From an uncultured Granulicatella sp. (GTDB lineage: Bacteria > Bacillota > Bacilli > Lactobacillales > Aerococcaceae): 37,656 nucleotides of DNA. This document shows positions 17,300 through 25,196 of this stretch, one piece after another; position 1 is the stretch's first letter, and each line of letters begins with the position of its first letter. Location: the NCBI GenBank assembly GCA_934193545.1, contig CAKPVL010000013.1, positions 1 to 37,656 of the forward strand, written 5' to 3'. Position numbers and translations under genes: made by a program. The notes under the pieces were generated by a model. The model saw only the letters and a list, made by a program, of their open reading frames with translations, searched no databases and had not been told where the DNA came from.

Positions 17300-18250
17300 T
17301 CAACCTCTCTTTGTATTGAAATAATCTCTTGTATCTTGTTCGTCTTGATTTAATTGTGCGATTAACGCATCGATTCCGTCAAATTTCAATTCTGGTCTTA
17401 AATATTTTAACCATTTCACACGAACTGGAAGATGATAAATATCTTTGTCAAAATCGAGTAAGTTCACTTCAATCGTTACCTTATGAACATCATCAAAAGT
17501 AGGGTTAATTCCAATAGACGCCATACCAGGAATCCATTTACCTTCCACAAACATTTCAACGACATATACCCCGTTTTTAAGGAGGAAAGTATCGTTAGAA
17601 ACTTCGATATTGGCTGTTGGGAATCCAAGCATTTTACTGCCGCGTCCAAAACCGTGAACAATAACCCCATCCATAATGTAGTCGTATCCTAATAATTCGT
17701 TTGCTTGTTCAATATCCCCTTGTAGCAATAAGTCTCGAACAGCGGTAGAACTAATCTTCCCACTCGCATATTTTTGCTCATCAATTGTGATAATCTCAAA
17801 GCGATTCGAAGCATATTTCGGTAGCAATTCCATATTCGCAATGTCTCTCTTACCGTATGTGTAGTCAAATCCTGCTACAACCACTTTCGCATTTAAACCC
17901 ACGATGTATTGATCAACAAATTCTTGCGGTGAAAGTGCTCCAAACTCTTTTGTAAAATCCACTAAATAGAAGATATCTACACCAAGTGATTCTAATAATT
18001 CCTTTTTACGTTCTAGCGGCGAGACATATTGAATGCTTTCAGGATCAACGTTTTGGAAAATAACAGATGGATGTTGATTAAAAGACATCACTGCTACTTT
18101 AAAGCCGCGTTCCTGGGCAACCTTTTTCGCTGTAGTAATTACTTCTTGGTGTCCTAAATGAATTCCATCAAAGAACCCTAAAGCAAGGACAATCGGTTCC
18201 TGAAGTATACACTCTTTTTTGTAAGGGTGTGTTAACTCAATCGTTTGCAT
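17300..18250 (-). CDS. ribF: Bifunctional riboflavin kinase / FAD synthetase
   Basis: RibF converts riboflavin to FMN and then FAD. The N-terminal adenylyltransferase domain carries LGFFDGIHLGHQ (about residues 24-35) and ISSTAVRD (about 166-173). The C-terminal kinase domain carries GRGSKMLGFPTANI (about 202-215) and NGVYVVEMF. At 316 residues it is full length. It starts 13 bases after truB, the conserved truB-ribF pairing of Bacilli. No FMN riboswitch is possible in that short gap. The last codons hold the SD of the next gene. Confidence 0.96.
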   Translation of the reverse strand: MQTIELTHPYKKECILQEPIVLALGFFDGIHLGHQEVITTAKKVAQERGFKVAVMSFNQHPSVIFQNVDPESIQYVSPLERKKELLESLGVDIFYLVDFTKEFGALSPQEFVDQYIVGLNAKVVVAGFDYTYGKRDIANMELLPKYASNRFEIITIDEQKYASGKISSTAVRDLLLQGDIEQANELLGYDYIMDGVIVHGFGRGSKMLGFPTANIEVSNDTFLLKNGVYVVEMFVEGKWIPGMASIGINPTFDDVHKVTIEVNLLDFDKDIYHLPVRVKWLKYLRPELKFDGIDALIAQLNQDEQDTRDYFNTKRG

Positions 18251-18263
18251 TCTTCTCTCCTTT

Positions 18264-19166
18264 CTAAAACATTTTAATTGGTTTTAATAAGCCTTTTTTC
18301 GTAGGATGAGGACCGTAAATCGAAATAAGTTCCTCTTCAAAATAACATGCTGTCGGTGCTACAATCTGTGGAAATTCAGTTAGAGATAAAATTGCACCAT
18401 TTTTAAAACGAGTGTATTCATCTTTGTTCAAATCCATTCGAGGATAGTCTTCAAATACTAAATCAACAGGTTTAAGCGCTTCTTGAGCTTTATCGGTTTG
18501 AGCAAGCTCGTTAAGTTGTTCTAAAGTAATGCAATCGTCAGAGTGGAATGGACCACTTTTCACACGGGTTAATTGCGACATATGCGCTTCTACACCCAAT
18601 GCTTTTCCTAAATCAACAGAAAGCGTGCGCACATAAGTCCCTTTGCTGCAACTAACCTCAAATTTCCATGATTGTGTCTTCGTTTCACCATTATAAACTG
18701 GTTCTGAGATACGTTTGAAATCATAGATGGTCGCCTTTCTTATAGGACGCTCCACTTCTTCTCCTGCTCTTGCGTATTCATAAAGACGTTTGCCGTTCAC
18801 TTTTACAGCAGAATACATCGGTGGTATTTGAGTGATTTCTCCAATAAAGCTTTCCATTTTTTCATCAATCTCTTGAACTGAAAAAGGAGTTTCGATGGGG
18901 GTTGTTGAAACAACTTTCCCATGAGCATCCTCTGTCTCAGTTGAGAAGCCTAATGTAATTTCTCCCTGGTAGACTTTGTTGGCTTCATGAAGGTTCTCCA
19001 CAACCTTAGTCGCTTTACCAACACAAATTGGTAACACTCCATCCACCTCAGGATCCAGCGTTCCAGAATGCCCGACTTTTTTCATTTTCAATATTTTTCT
19101 AACTTTATAGACACAGTCAAACGACGTCATGCCTTTCTCTTTCCATAACGGAAGGATTCCGTCCAT
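18264..19166 (-). CDS. truB: tRNA pseudouridine(55) synthase TruB
   Basis: TruB makes the universal pseudouridine 55 in the tRNA T-loop. The catalytic aspartate is Asp38 in VGHSGTLDPEVDG (residues 31-43), and the usual opening DGILPLWKEKGMTSFD and SKGTYVRTLSVDLG are present. The start is set at the ATG before DGILPLW (19166), which has AAAGGA eight bases upstream. An in-frame ATG three codons earlier touches that SD and is not usable. The protein is then 300 residues, as usual. It leads a truB-ribF-GNAT-purB unit. In Bacillus truB follows rbfA; here the two are separated by two unrelated genes. Confidence 0.96.
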   Translation of the reverse strand: MDGILPLWKEKGMTSFDCVYKVRKILKMKKVGHSGTLDPEVDGVLPICVGKATKVVENLHEANKVYQGEITLGFSTETEDAHGKVVSTTPIETPFSVQEIDEKMESFIGEITQIPPMYSAVKVNGKRLYEYARAGEEVERPIRKATIYDFKRISEPVYNGETKTQSWKFEVSCSKGTYVRTLSVDLGKALGVEAHMSQLTRVKSGPFHSDDCITLEQLNELAQTDKAQEALKPVDLVFEDYPRMDLNKDEYTRFKNGAILSLTEFPQIVAPTACYFEEELISIYGPHPTKKGLLKPIKMF

Positions 19167-19202
19167 CCCATTCATCCTTTCACGCTTTACATTTGCTTAT
19201 TT

Positions 19203-19211
19203 ATTGTATCA
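19203..19211 (-). promoter_or_regulatory. Extended -10 promoter of truB
   Basis: The minus strand reads TGATACAAT, an extended -10 box about 37 bases before the truB start. The -35 region is poor. Confidence 0.45.
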
Positions 19212-19264
19212 TAATTCGCACTTTTCCACATAGATTATGAATATAGCTTTTTAGGCGGTAAATA

Positions 19265-19273
19265 TGGTATTAT
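19265..19273 (+). promoter_or_regulatory. Extended -10 promoter of degV
   Basis: TGGTATTAT lies 34 bases before the degV start, divergent from the truB promoter. No clear -35 is seen. Confidence 0.45.
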
Positions 19274-19307
19274 AGATGAGTAAACTTATTTGATAGGAGT
19301 GACTTTA

Positions 19308-20156
19308 ATGTCAAGAGTATATATTGTAACGGACTCAACAGCAGACTTAACTGAAGAAGAAGTTAAACAATTTGAAATCTCTATCGTTCCAATGAATATC
19401 TCAATCGATGACGAAAACTATATCGATGGAGTTACTATTACAAAAGAAGAATTTAAACAAAAAATGATTGCGAGTGCTGAACTTCCAAAAACAGCACAAC
19501 CTTCTATCGGTCGTTTCGTAGAAGTATACGATGAACTCGGAAAAAATGGCGATTCTGTTATTTCAATTCAGATGATGCGTTCCATAAGTGGTACTGTAGA
19601 TGCCGCTCGTCAAGCAGCTGACATCACAGAAACAAATGTCACTGTTGTCGATTCAGACTTCACTTCTAGATCGATGGGAATGATTGTTAAAGAGGCAGCT
19701 AAGGCAGCACAGGAAGGCAAAACAGTAGAAGAAATTCTTGAGATTATTGAAGATGCTAAAAAACGCACTACTCTTTATTTAACTGTAGTAAACTTAGACA
19801 ACTTAATCAAAGGTGGACGCATTAGCCAAGTAATGGGAATGTTCTCAAACTTACTCAATATCAAATTATTCCTTCAAGTCATTAATGGCAAGATTGAAAT
19901 TATCCAAAAAGGACGCGGTCTAAAATCACTTCAAAACAAATACGATGAAATCTTTGAACAGATGAAAGCCGCTCCGAATGGCATTCAAGAAATCGGAATT
20001 ATGCATGCAGGATTAAGTGACTTTAACGAAGGAAATATTGCTCGTGTACGTGAACTCTTCCCTGATGTGCCACTCACAATTGTAACAACTTCACCAATCA
20101 TCATGAGCCACACAGGCGTTGATGCAATGGCGATTACTTACTTAGAAAATAAATAA
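19308..20156 (+). CDS. DegV family fatty-acid-binding protein (FakB-type)
   Basis: DegV proteins bind a fatty acid between two domains; FakB members present it to the kinase FakA so that exogenous fatty acids can be phosphorylated and used for phospholipids. Visible marks are YIVTDSTADLTEEE near the N-terminus and NLIKGGRISQV in the middle, with a Ser-rich ligand region (MRSISGTVDAARQA). The start is the ATG at 19308, with TAGGAG eight bases upstream; an in-frame TTG at 19290 has no SD. This gives 282 residues, the normal length. It is a single-gene unit with a strong terminator. No fakA is in the window, so the FakB role is by family only. Confidence 0.9.
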   Translation: MSRVYIVTDSTADLTEEEVKQFEISIVPMNISIDDENYIDGVTITKEEFKQKMIASAELPKTAQPSIGRFVEVYDELGKNGDSVISIQMMRSISGTVDAARQAADITETNVTVVDSDFTSRSMGMIVKEAAKAAQEGKTVEEILEIIEDAKKRTTLYLTVVNLDNLIKGGRISQVMGMFSNLLNIKLFLQVINGKIEIIQKGRGLKSLQNKYDEIFEQMKAAPNGIQEIGIMHAGLSDFNEGNIARVRELFPDVPLTIVTTSPIIMSHTGVDAMAITYLENK

Positions 20157-20160
20157 AAAT

Positions 20161-20200
20161 AAAGCAACTAACTCTGGCTTTCAGAATTAGTTGCTTTTTT
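20161..20200. terminator. Bidirectional terminator (degV / DUF819 gene)
   Basis: AAAGCAACTAA pairs with TTAGTTGCTTT, and the stem continues inward as TCTG / CAGA after a mismatch. A run of T follows on the plus strand, and A-rich DNA precedes it. It lies between convergent genes. Confidence 0.9.
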
Positions 20201-20202
20201 TG

Positions 20203-21357
20203 TTAGTTTAAGATTTGTCCAATAAAGATACCAACATAAGTACCAATAATGTATCCTAGCGTCCCTACAAGCATTGTAGGTGCTACGAAACGATGCCATC
20301 CTTTAGAAATAGCCATCGCTGCAGCTGTTGTTGGTCCACCAATATTCGCATTTGAAGCAAGAATGGCTTCTTCTACTGTGAAACCAAAGATTTTTGCACC
20401 AGCAAATGTCACTGCCATGTTCACAAAAACCATAATTGCACAGAACACAAGTAATAATGGAGACTTTTCAATGATTGCTCCGATTGAAGCAGGAATTCCG
20501 ATGACTACGAAGAATAAGTAAATCAAGAATGTTCCAATTTCGTTTGCCCCACTAATCTTCTTGAAGTATTTTGCAAAAATTGTTGAGCAAGCTACTGTTA
20601 ATGTTGTTAGGATTAAATATTTATTCGAAACTAATTGAATAAGACTGTTATCACCTAAACCTGAAATAATTTCAGATAATGTAAAGCTAATAGTTACGAT
20701 AATAACAGAAATAGCAAAAACAAAAGCTACATCTTGAACAGTGATGACAGTGTCTTTGCCGTAAGCTTTTTCTTCTTCCTCTTTGACCCCTTCAGTATAC
20801 GCAAATTTGAAATGTTTCTTGAAGAATCCAATCGAAGGAATCATCAGTAAAATTAAGAAGTAGAATACCATTAACAAGTTATCCGCCACTGTTGCAGCTG
20901 AAATGAGTTCTTTCGGGATTTCAAAAGCGGATGAAACAGCTACAAAGTTTACTCCTCCACCAATATAACTTCCAACCATCATTCCAGCGATATGGTTTAG
21001 TACAGGGATTGCTTTAGACAAGGCTAAATATCCTAATACTGCCCCAAGAACTGTCCCAACAGAACTGATTAAGAAGATAGCTAATAATCTTCCACTTTCT
21101 TTCCAAATCTGTTTTAAATCACATTGGAATAAAAGCATCGGAATTGCTAATGGAACAACGACTCCCCAAACTTGATCATATACAGGTGAATCTGTAGGAA
21201 TAACGCCTAAATTACTTAATGTTGCTGCCATTAATAGACCGATAATCGCTCCGCTGATTTTTGCAGCCCATTTATATCGATTTTCTAGAAAGATACTGAT
21301 AGTCGCAATCCCAACGATAATAGACCACAATACCCATGTATTATTTGCATCAATCAT
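20203..21357 (-). CDS. DUF819 family integral membrane protein (YjcL-like)
   Basis: A polytopic membrane protein of 384 residues with about ten to eleven hydrophobic segments. The sequence fits the DUF819/YjcL family: an opening WVLWSIIVGIATISIFLE, then VVVPLAIPMLLF, GMMVGSYIGGGVNF, and late NANIGGPTTAAAMA. The repeated glycine-rich GG motifs in two halves suggest an inverted-repeat transporter, but no substrate has been firmly assigned to the family. The start is the ATG before IDANN, preceded by AGAGGTG; the ten residues further upstream (starting MYKKSQ) lack an SD. A 24-base perfect palindrome lies 33 bases upstream and may be a regulator site. The gene interrupts the usual rbfA-truB neighbourhood. 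Confidence 0.85.
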   Translation of the reverse strand: MIDANNTWVLWSIIVGIATISIFLENRYKWAAKISGAIIGLLMAATLSNLGVIPTDSPVYDQVWGVVVPLAIPMLLFQCDLKQIWKESGRLLAIFLISSVGTVLGAVLGYLALSKAIPVLNHIAGMMVGSYIGGGVNFVAVSSAFEIPKELISAATVADNLLMVFYFLILLMIPSIGFFKKHFKFAYTEGVKEEEEKAYGKDTVITVQDVAFVFAISVIIVTISFTLSEIISGLGDNSLIQLVSNKYLILTTLTVACSTIFAKYFKKISGANEIGTFLIYLFFVVIGIPASIGAIIEKSPLLLVFCAIMVFVNMAVTFAGAKIFGFTVEEAILASNANIGGPTTAAAMAISKGWHRFVAPTMLVGTLGYIIGTYVGIFIGQILN

Positions 21358-21390
21358 AAAACACCTCTTCTGACTTTTTTTATACACACG

Positions 21391-21414
21391 AAAATTACCA
21401 TATATGGTAATTTT
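21391..21414. promoter_or_regulatory. 24-base perfect palindrome upstream of the DUF819 gene
   Basis: The sequence is perfectly self-complementary without a spacer, with core TTACCATATATGGTAA. It sits between the rbfA terminator and the DUF819 start. A dimeric repressor or activator site is the simplest reading; it lacks a loop and a T-run, so it is not a terminator. Confidence 0.5.
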
Positions 21415-21418
21415 TACT

Positions 21419-21460
21419 AAAAAGGCAAAAGAGTTGTTTCTGTTTGATGTCCTTTTGCCC
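21419..21460 (-). terminator. Terminator of the nusA-infB-rbfA operon
   Basis: An 8-bp stem, GGCAAAAG / CTTTTGCC (21424-21431, 21452-21459), with a 20-base loop is followed by five T on the minus strand. It lies just after the rbfA stop. Confidence 0.75.
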
Positions 21461-21469
21461 TTATAAATA

Positions 21470-21829
21470 TTATCTTTGTTCGTCTTGTTCTTGAATAGAT
21501 TTTAAAAGCTCATCAATATGATTACCATAATCTACTGATTCATCGCGTTTAAAGATTAATTCTGGAGTTTTGTACAATGATAGACGTTTTCCTAATTCAC
21601 GACGGATTAGGCCTTTTGATTTTTCTAAGCCACGTTCAGTCGCTTGACGTTCACTAGCTAGTTTTTGAAGTGTTGTGTAGTAGATAGTCGCAATTTGCAA
21701 ATCACCAGTCACTTCAACTTCAGTAATTGTAAGTTCTTGTACACGTGGGTCACGCACTTTTTTAGATAAGATATCATTTATTTCACGTAAAATTTCTTGT
21801 GACACACGTCCAACTCTAAAGTTTGCCAT
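21470..21829 (-). CDS. rbfA: 30S ribosome-binding factor RbfA
   Basis: RbfA helps mature the 16S 5' end and the 30S subunit and matters in the cold. The 119-residue protein shows the family pattern ANFRVGRVSQEILREI at the start, KKVRDPR, ITEVEVTGDLQIATIYY in the KH-like core and LRL-like RLSLYKTPELIF near the end. The start is the ATG before ANFRVGR, with AAGGAG five bases upstream; eleven residues of upstream in-frame sequence have no SD. It is the last gene of the rimP-nusA-rnpM-ylxQ-infB operon, but is separated from infB by 253 bases instead of the usual short gap, and the ylxP gene found there in Bacillus is absent. Confidence 0.95.
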   Translation of the reverse strand: MANFRVGRVSQEILREINDILSKKVRDPRVQELTITEVEVTGDLQIATIYYTTLQKLASERQATERGLEKSKGLIRRELGKRLSLYKTPELIFKRDESVDYGNHIDELLKSIQEQDEQR

Positions 21830-21845
21830 TTTGTCTCCTTTCCAA

Positions 21846-21876
21846 CGAAAGAGGCACTGCAATCAGTCCCTCTTCG
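21846..21876 (-). other. Stable hairpin directly upstream of the rbfA SD
   Basis: CGAAAGAGGCACTG pairs with CAGTCCCTCTTCG, giving about 12 base pairs interrupted by one mismatch and one bulge, with a 4-base loop. It ends about 11 bases before the rbfA SD in the transcript and has no T-run. It could affect rbfA translation or protect its mRNA. Confidence 0.6.
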
Positions 21877-21911
21877 TTCTAGTTCAATCATAAATTTCTT
21901 CTTTAATTTGG

Positions 21912-22089
21912 TCGATTCATAACGAATTTTCTCGCCAAAGCTAAACAGTCGGTCTCGCACTATTTTATATAACGGCTTGAAAATTCTGAATCGACGTGCG
22001 TTTCCCGAAACATCCGCACGACTATCCTAGTCGTTTACGGTGTTCCGGTCCAACGGTTCGATTCATAACGAATTTTCTCGCACTATTTT
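21912..22089. repeat. Repeat-flanked, hairpin-rich spacer between infB and rbfA
   Basis: A 24-base direct repeat (21912-21935 and 22058-22081) is perfect, and a second 14-base repeat, TCTCGCACTATTTT, occurs at 21953-21966 and 22076-22089. The right-hand copy overlaps the infB stop codon, while the left copy is split by about 17 extra bases. Between them are two hairpins: CGTGCG / CGCACG (21995-22000, 22015-22020) enclosing GTTTC / GAAAC, and ACGACT / AGTCGT (22018-22034). No open reading frame with an SD is seen. It may be an interspersed repeat element or a structured RNA. Confidence 0.7.
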
Positions 22090-24551
22090 CTTTTAATCTC
22101 GACCATTTCGTATGCTTCGATGATGTCGTCTACTTTGATATCGTTGTAGCCTTCGATCATGATACCGCACTCGAATCCAAGTTTAACTTCTTTAGCGTCG
22201 TCTTTGAATCGTTTCAAGCTTGCTAATTCGCCTTCGTAAATAACAATGTTATCACGGATTAAACGAACTGAGCTTGAGCGTTTAACAACACCTTCTAATA
22301 CGTATGAACCAGCAATTGTTCCAAGTTTAGATACAGTGTAAGTTTCACGAACGATTGCTTGACCCGTAATTTTCTCTTCAAATTCTGGGTCTAACATACC
22401 CTTCATCGCTGTTTCGATTTCATCAATCACGTTATAGATGATACGGTGTAAACGAATATCTACTTGATCAGATTCAGCTTGAATTTTCGCTTGTGGCGTA
22501 GGTCTTACGTTAAATCCGATGATGATTGCGTTACTTGCTGTTGCAAGAGTAATATCGCTCTCGTTGATTGCCCCTACAGCTGTATGGATAATCTTCACGC
22601 GTACGCCTTCAACTTCAATTTTTTGTAAGCTTGATGCTAATGCTTCTACAGAACCTTGTACGTCAGCCTTGATGATAACATTAACTTCTTTCAATTCTCC
22701 TTCTTTTAATGTAGAGAATAAGTTATCTAATGTGATGCGGCTTGAAGCGTTACGTTGTTCAATTAAGGCACGTTTCGCACGTTCTTCACCGGCTGCACGA
22801 GCTGTCTTCTCATCTTCGAATACTACGAAGCGGTCACCGGCTTGAGGTGAAGCGTTAAGTCCAGTAATCTCAACTGGAGTTGCTGGTAAAGCAGTTTTAA
22901 CACGACGTCCTTGGTCATTCACCATTACACGTACACGTCCAAATGTATTACCAACAACGATTGGGTCCCCAACTTTAAGAGTTCCTTCTTGAACTAATAA
23001 TGTTGCGATAGGTCCTTTTGTTTTATCTAAACGAGCTTCGATAACTGTACCTAATGCTAAACGGTTAGGGTTTGCTTTTAACTCTTGAACCTCAGCCACT
23101 AATAGAATCATTTCTAATAATTCTTCAATGTTTTGGTTGAATTTCGCTGAAATCTCAACGAAGATAGTGTCCCCACCCCATGCTTCTGGAACAAGTCCTA
23201 AATCTGAAAGTTCTTGCATTACACGTCCAGGGTTTGCTGCTGGTTTATCGATTTTGTTCACAGCAACAATAATTGGAACATCTGCCGCTTTCGCATGGTT
23301 AATCGCTTCGATTGTTTGTGGCATTACACCGTCATCAGCTGCTACTACGATAACTGTAATATCAGTGATGTCCGCACCACGCGCACGCATTGTTGTGAAG
23401 GCCGCGTGTCCTGGAGTATCTAAGAATGTAATTGGTTTGCCATCGATTTTGATTTGGTACGCACCGATATGTTGAGTGATACCACCTGCTTCACCTGCTA
23501 CAACTGAAGAGTTACGTAATTGGTCAAGCAATGTTGTTTTACCGTGGTCAACGTGTCCCATGATTGTTACAACTGGAGGACGTACTGTGCTTTCTTCGCT
23601 TTCAGCAGCTGCTTCTTCAAAGTATACATCTAAATCAGAAATATCTTTTTCGATTTTTTCTTCTGCATCCATACCGTAGTCTGCTGCTAATAATTCAATC
23701 GCGTCTTTAGATAGACCTTGGTTTAATGTCGCCATTACTCCTAATAGGAATAATTTTTTGATAATTTCTGCTGGTTCACGTTTGATTTTCTTCGCTAATT
23801 CAGCAACTGTCATACCATCTGTATACACTAATACTTCTGGTAATTCGTGGAATTTACGTGCTGGAACAGCTGGTTTCGCTTTTTGTTCTTCACGACGGTT
23901 TCCTTTTTTCCCTTTTTGGTTACGGTTTTTCTTGCTGAAACCATCATTGTTAAAATCGTTATAACGTTGTTGGTTTCTTCTGTCGTTATTGCGATTGTTT
24001 CTTGGTGATTCAAAACGATCGTTATTGTTGTTTGGTTTTTGATTGTTACGTGGACGTTCTGCTTGTCCTTGTTGGTTTGAACGAGCTTCATTGCGTGCTG
24101 GTTCTTTCTTAAATGAAGGACGGTTTACATTCGCATTTTGTTGTTTTTGGTTTGGACGCTCTTGATTTCTCTTATCGTTTTGTTCATGACGTCTTTGATT
24201 TTGAGAATGGTTACGTTCTTGATTTTGTTTTTGTTGTCCTTGTTTTGGACTGTGGTCTTCTCTCTTTGTAAATTCTTTCTTAGGAGCGTGACCTTTTTCT
24301 ACTACCTTCTTAGGTTCAGCTTTTTTCACTTCTTGTTTTGGAGCAGGTTTTACTTCTTTCTTCTCAGCTTTTGGTGCTGGTTTAGCAGCTGGCTTAGAAT
24401 TCCAAGCTCCTTTAATTTTTGAGATTTCAGCTTCTTCCATAGTAGACATATGGCTATTGTATGAAATACCTACTTCTTTTGCTTTTTCAATAATTTCTTT
24501 ACTAGCCACGTTTAATTCTTTCGCTAATTCGTATACGCGAGTTTTCGACAT
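22083..24551 (-). CDS. infB: Translation initiation factor IF-2
   Basis: IF-2 places fMet-tRNA on the 30S subunit and drives subunit joining with GTP. A first IF2_N domain spans residues 1-50 ([15 protein letters not shown]). A long low-complexity linker follows (about 52-228), Lys/Pro-rich and then extremely Asn/Gln/Arg-rich, with a second IF2_N about 240-295. The GTPase domain has GHVDHGKT at 332-339, DTPGHAAF and NKID, followed by domains II-IV. Total length is 822 residues. The stop codon lies within the right-hand copy of a repeat described separately. It starts 12 bases after ylxQ in the conserved operon. Confidence 0.98.
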   Translation of the reverse strand: MSKTRVYELAKELNVASKEIIEKAKEVGISYNSHMSTMEEAEISKIKGAWNSKPAAKPAPKAEKKEVKPAPKQEVKKAEPKKVVEKGHAPKKEFTKREDHSPKQGQQKQNQERNHSQNQRRHEQNDKRNQERPNQKQQNANVNRPSFKKEPARNEARSNQQGQAERPRNNQKPNNNNDRFESPRNNRNNDRRNQQRYNDFNNDGFSKKNRNQKGKKGNRREEQKAKPAVPARKFHELPEVLVYTDGMTVAELAKKIKREPAEIIKKLFLLGVMATLNQGLSKDAIELLAADYGMDAEEKIEKDISDLDVYFEEAAAESEESTVRPPVVTIMGHVDHGKTTLLDQLRNSSVVAGEAGGITQHIGAYQIKIDGKPITFLDTPGHAAFTTMRARGADITDITVIVVAADDGVMPQTIEAINHAKAADVPIIVAVNKIDKPAANPGRVMQELSDLGLVPEAWGGDTIFVEISAKFNQNIEELLEMILLVAEVQELKANPNRLALGTVIEARLDKTKGPIATLLVQEGTLKVGDPIVVGNTFGRVRVMVNDQGRRVKTALPATPVEITGLNASPQAGDRFVVFEDEKTARAAGEERAKRALIEQRNASSRITLDNLFSTLKEGELKEVNVIIKADVQGSVEALASSLQKIEVEGVRVKIIHTAVGAINESDITLATASNAIIIGFNVRPTPQAKIQAESDQVDIRLHRIIYNVIDEIETAMKGMLDPEFEEKITGQAIVRETYTVSKLGTIAGSYVLEGVVKRSSSVRLIRDNIVIYEGELASLKRFKDDAKEVKLGFECGIMIEGYNDIKVDDIIEAYEMVEIKRK

Positions 24552-24563
24552 AGTCTCACCTTC

Positions 24564-24890
24564 CTATTCGTTCATATCGTTAAATCCCTTCATCTTCAGT
24601 AGACTCTTTGTAAACCCTCGATCATCAACTAAAACGATAGAACGTCTTTTGCCAATCGCTAAAGACAATTCATCCGTTTCAAATTGCTGAACAAAAGGAA
24701 TTTCATAATATTCACATTTGTTTTTGATTTTTTTAACCGTGTTTGCACTACAATCTTTGGTACAAATCACTAAATTTCCTTTTTGTCTTTGAATACTCTG
24801 GATGACTTGCTCTTCGCCACTAATGAGTTTGCGAGCAGCTGTTGCCATTCCAAGTAAATTCAAAGCTCTTTGTTTAACGAGCTCTTCCAT
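24564..24890 (-). CDS. ylxQ: L7Ae-family ribosomal-type RNA-binding protein YlxQ
   Basis: A 108-residue L7Ae/L30e-fold protein, the YlxQ product found between rnpM and infB in Bacilli. The fold is visible in LLGMATAARKLISGEEQV (about residues 11-28), LVICTKDCSANTVKKI and ELSLAIGKRRSIVLVDD. Such proteins bind kink-turn RNAs; the target of YlxQ is not settled. Two in-frame starts are adjacent, GTG then ATG; I chose the ATG (24890). The SD is weak (AAAGAG), and the gene overlaps the end of rnpM by 17 bases, so translation is probably coupled. Confidence 0.88.
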   Translation of the reverse strand: MEELVKQRALNLLGMATAARKLISGEEQVIQSIQRQKGNLVICTKDCSANTVKKIKNKCEYYEIPFVQQFETDELSLAIGKRRSIVLVDDRGFTKSLLKMKGFNDMNE

Positions 24891-25179
24891 CACTAAACAA
24901 CTCTTTTCTTGCTTTTTGATGTTCTACATAAGCGAGAAGTTCTTCGTAAAATGCATCTGGAATTTCAATTTCTAATTGTTTTTCAAATAGACGGTTTTTC
25001 CAAGCTTTCTCTACTAATGTAGGTTCAAGAGTAATATAAGCGCCACGGCCGTTTACTTTACCAGTTGGATCGATTTGTGCAACACCTTCTGCGTTACGAA
25101 CAATACGGACCAACTCTTTCTTCGGCATCATTTCACCAGAAGCGATACAACGGCGCATCGGAATCTTTTTCTTTTTCAT
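24874..25179 (-). CDS. rnpM: RNase P modulator RnpM (YlxR, DUF448)
   Basis: YlxR, recently renamed RnpM in Bacillus subtilis because it binds RNase P RNA and modulates the enzyme. The 101-residue basic protein has the family pattern KKIPMRRCIASGEMMPKKEL (about residues 4-23), followed by LVRIVRN, and the signature NGRGAYI (about 43-49). The ATG has AGGAGGTG in place. It lies 17 bases after nusA and overlaps ylxQ, in the standard operon order. Full length, nothing missing. Confidence 0.93.
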   Translation of the reverse strand: MKKKKIPMRRCIASGEMMPKKELVRIVRNAEGVAQIDPTGKVNGRGAYITLEPTLVEKAWKNRLFEKQLEIEIPDAFYEELLAYVEHQKARKELFSDGRAR

Positions 25180-25196
25180 CGTGCACCTCCTGTATT

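Noticed and set aside
18251..18263. An FMN riboswitch before ribF.
   Set aside because: Only 13 bases separate truB and ribF; no room for the aptamer.
21778..21960. A 60-codon minus-strand frame (MRDRLFSFGEKIRYES...) upstream of and overlapping rbfA.
   Set aside because: GTG start without an SD, no known family, and the shared EKIRYES string is explained by the direct repeat. I treat it as non-coding, although a decayed gene fragment is possible.
21912..22081. CRISPR-like direct repeats in the infB-rbfA gap.
   Set aside because: Only two copies, unequal structure, and no regular spacers or cas genes.
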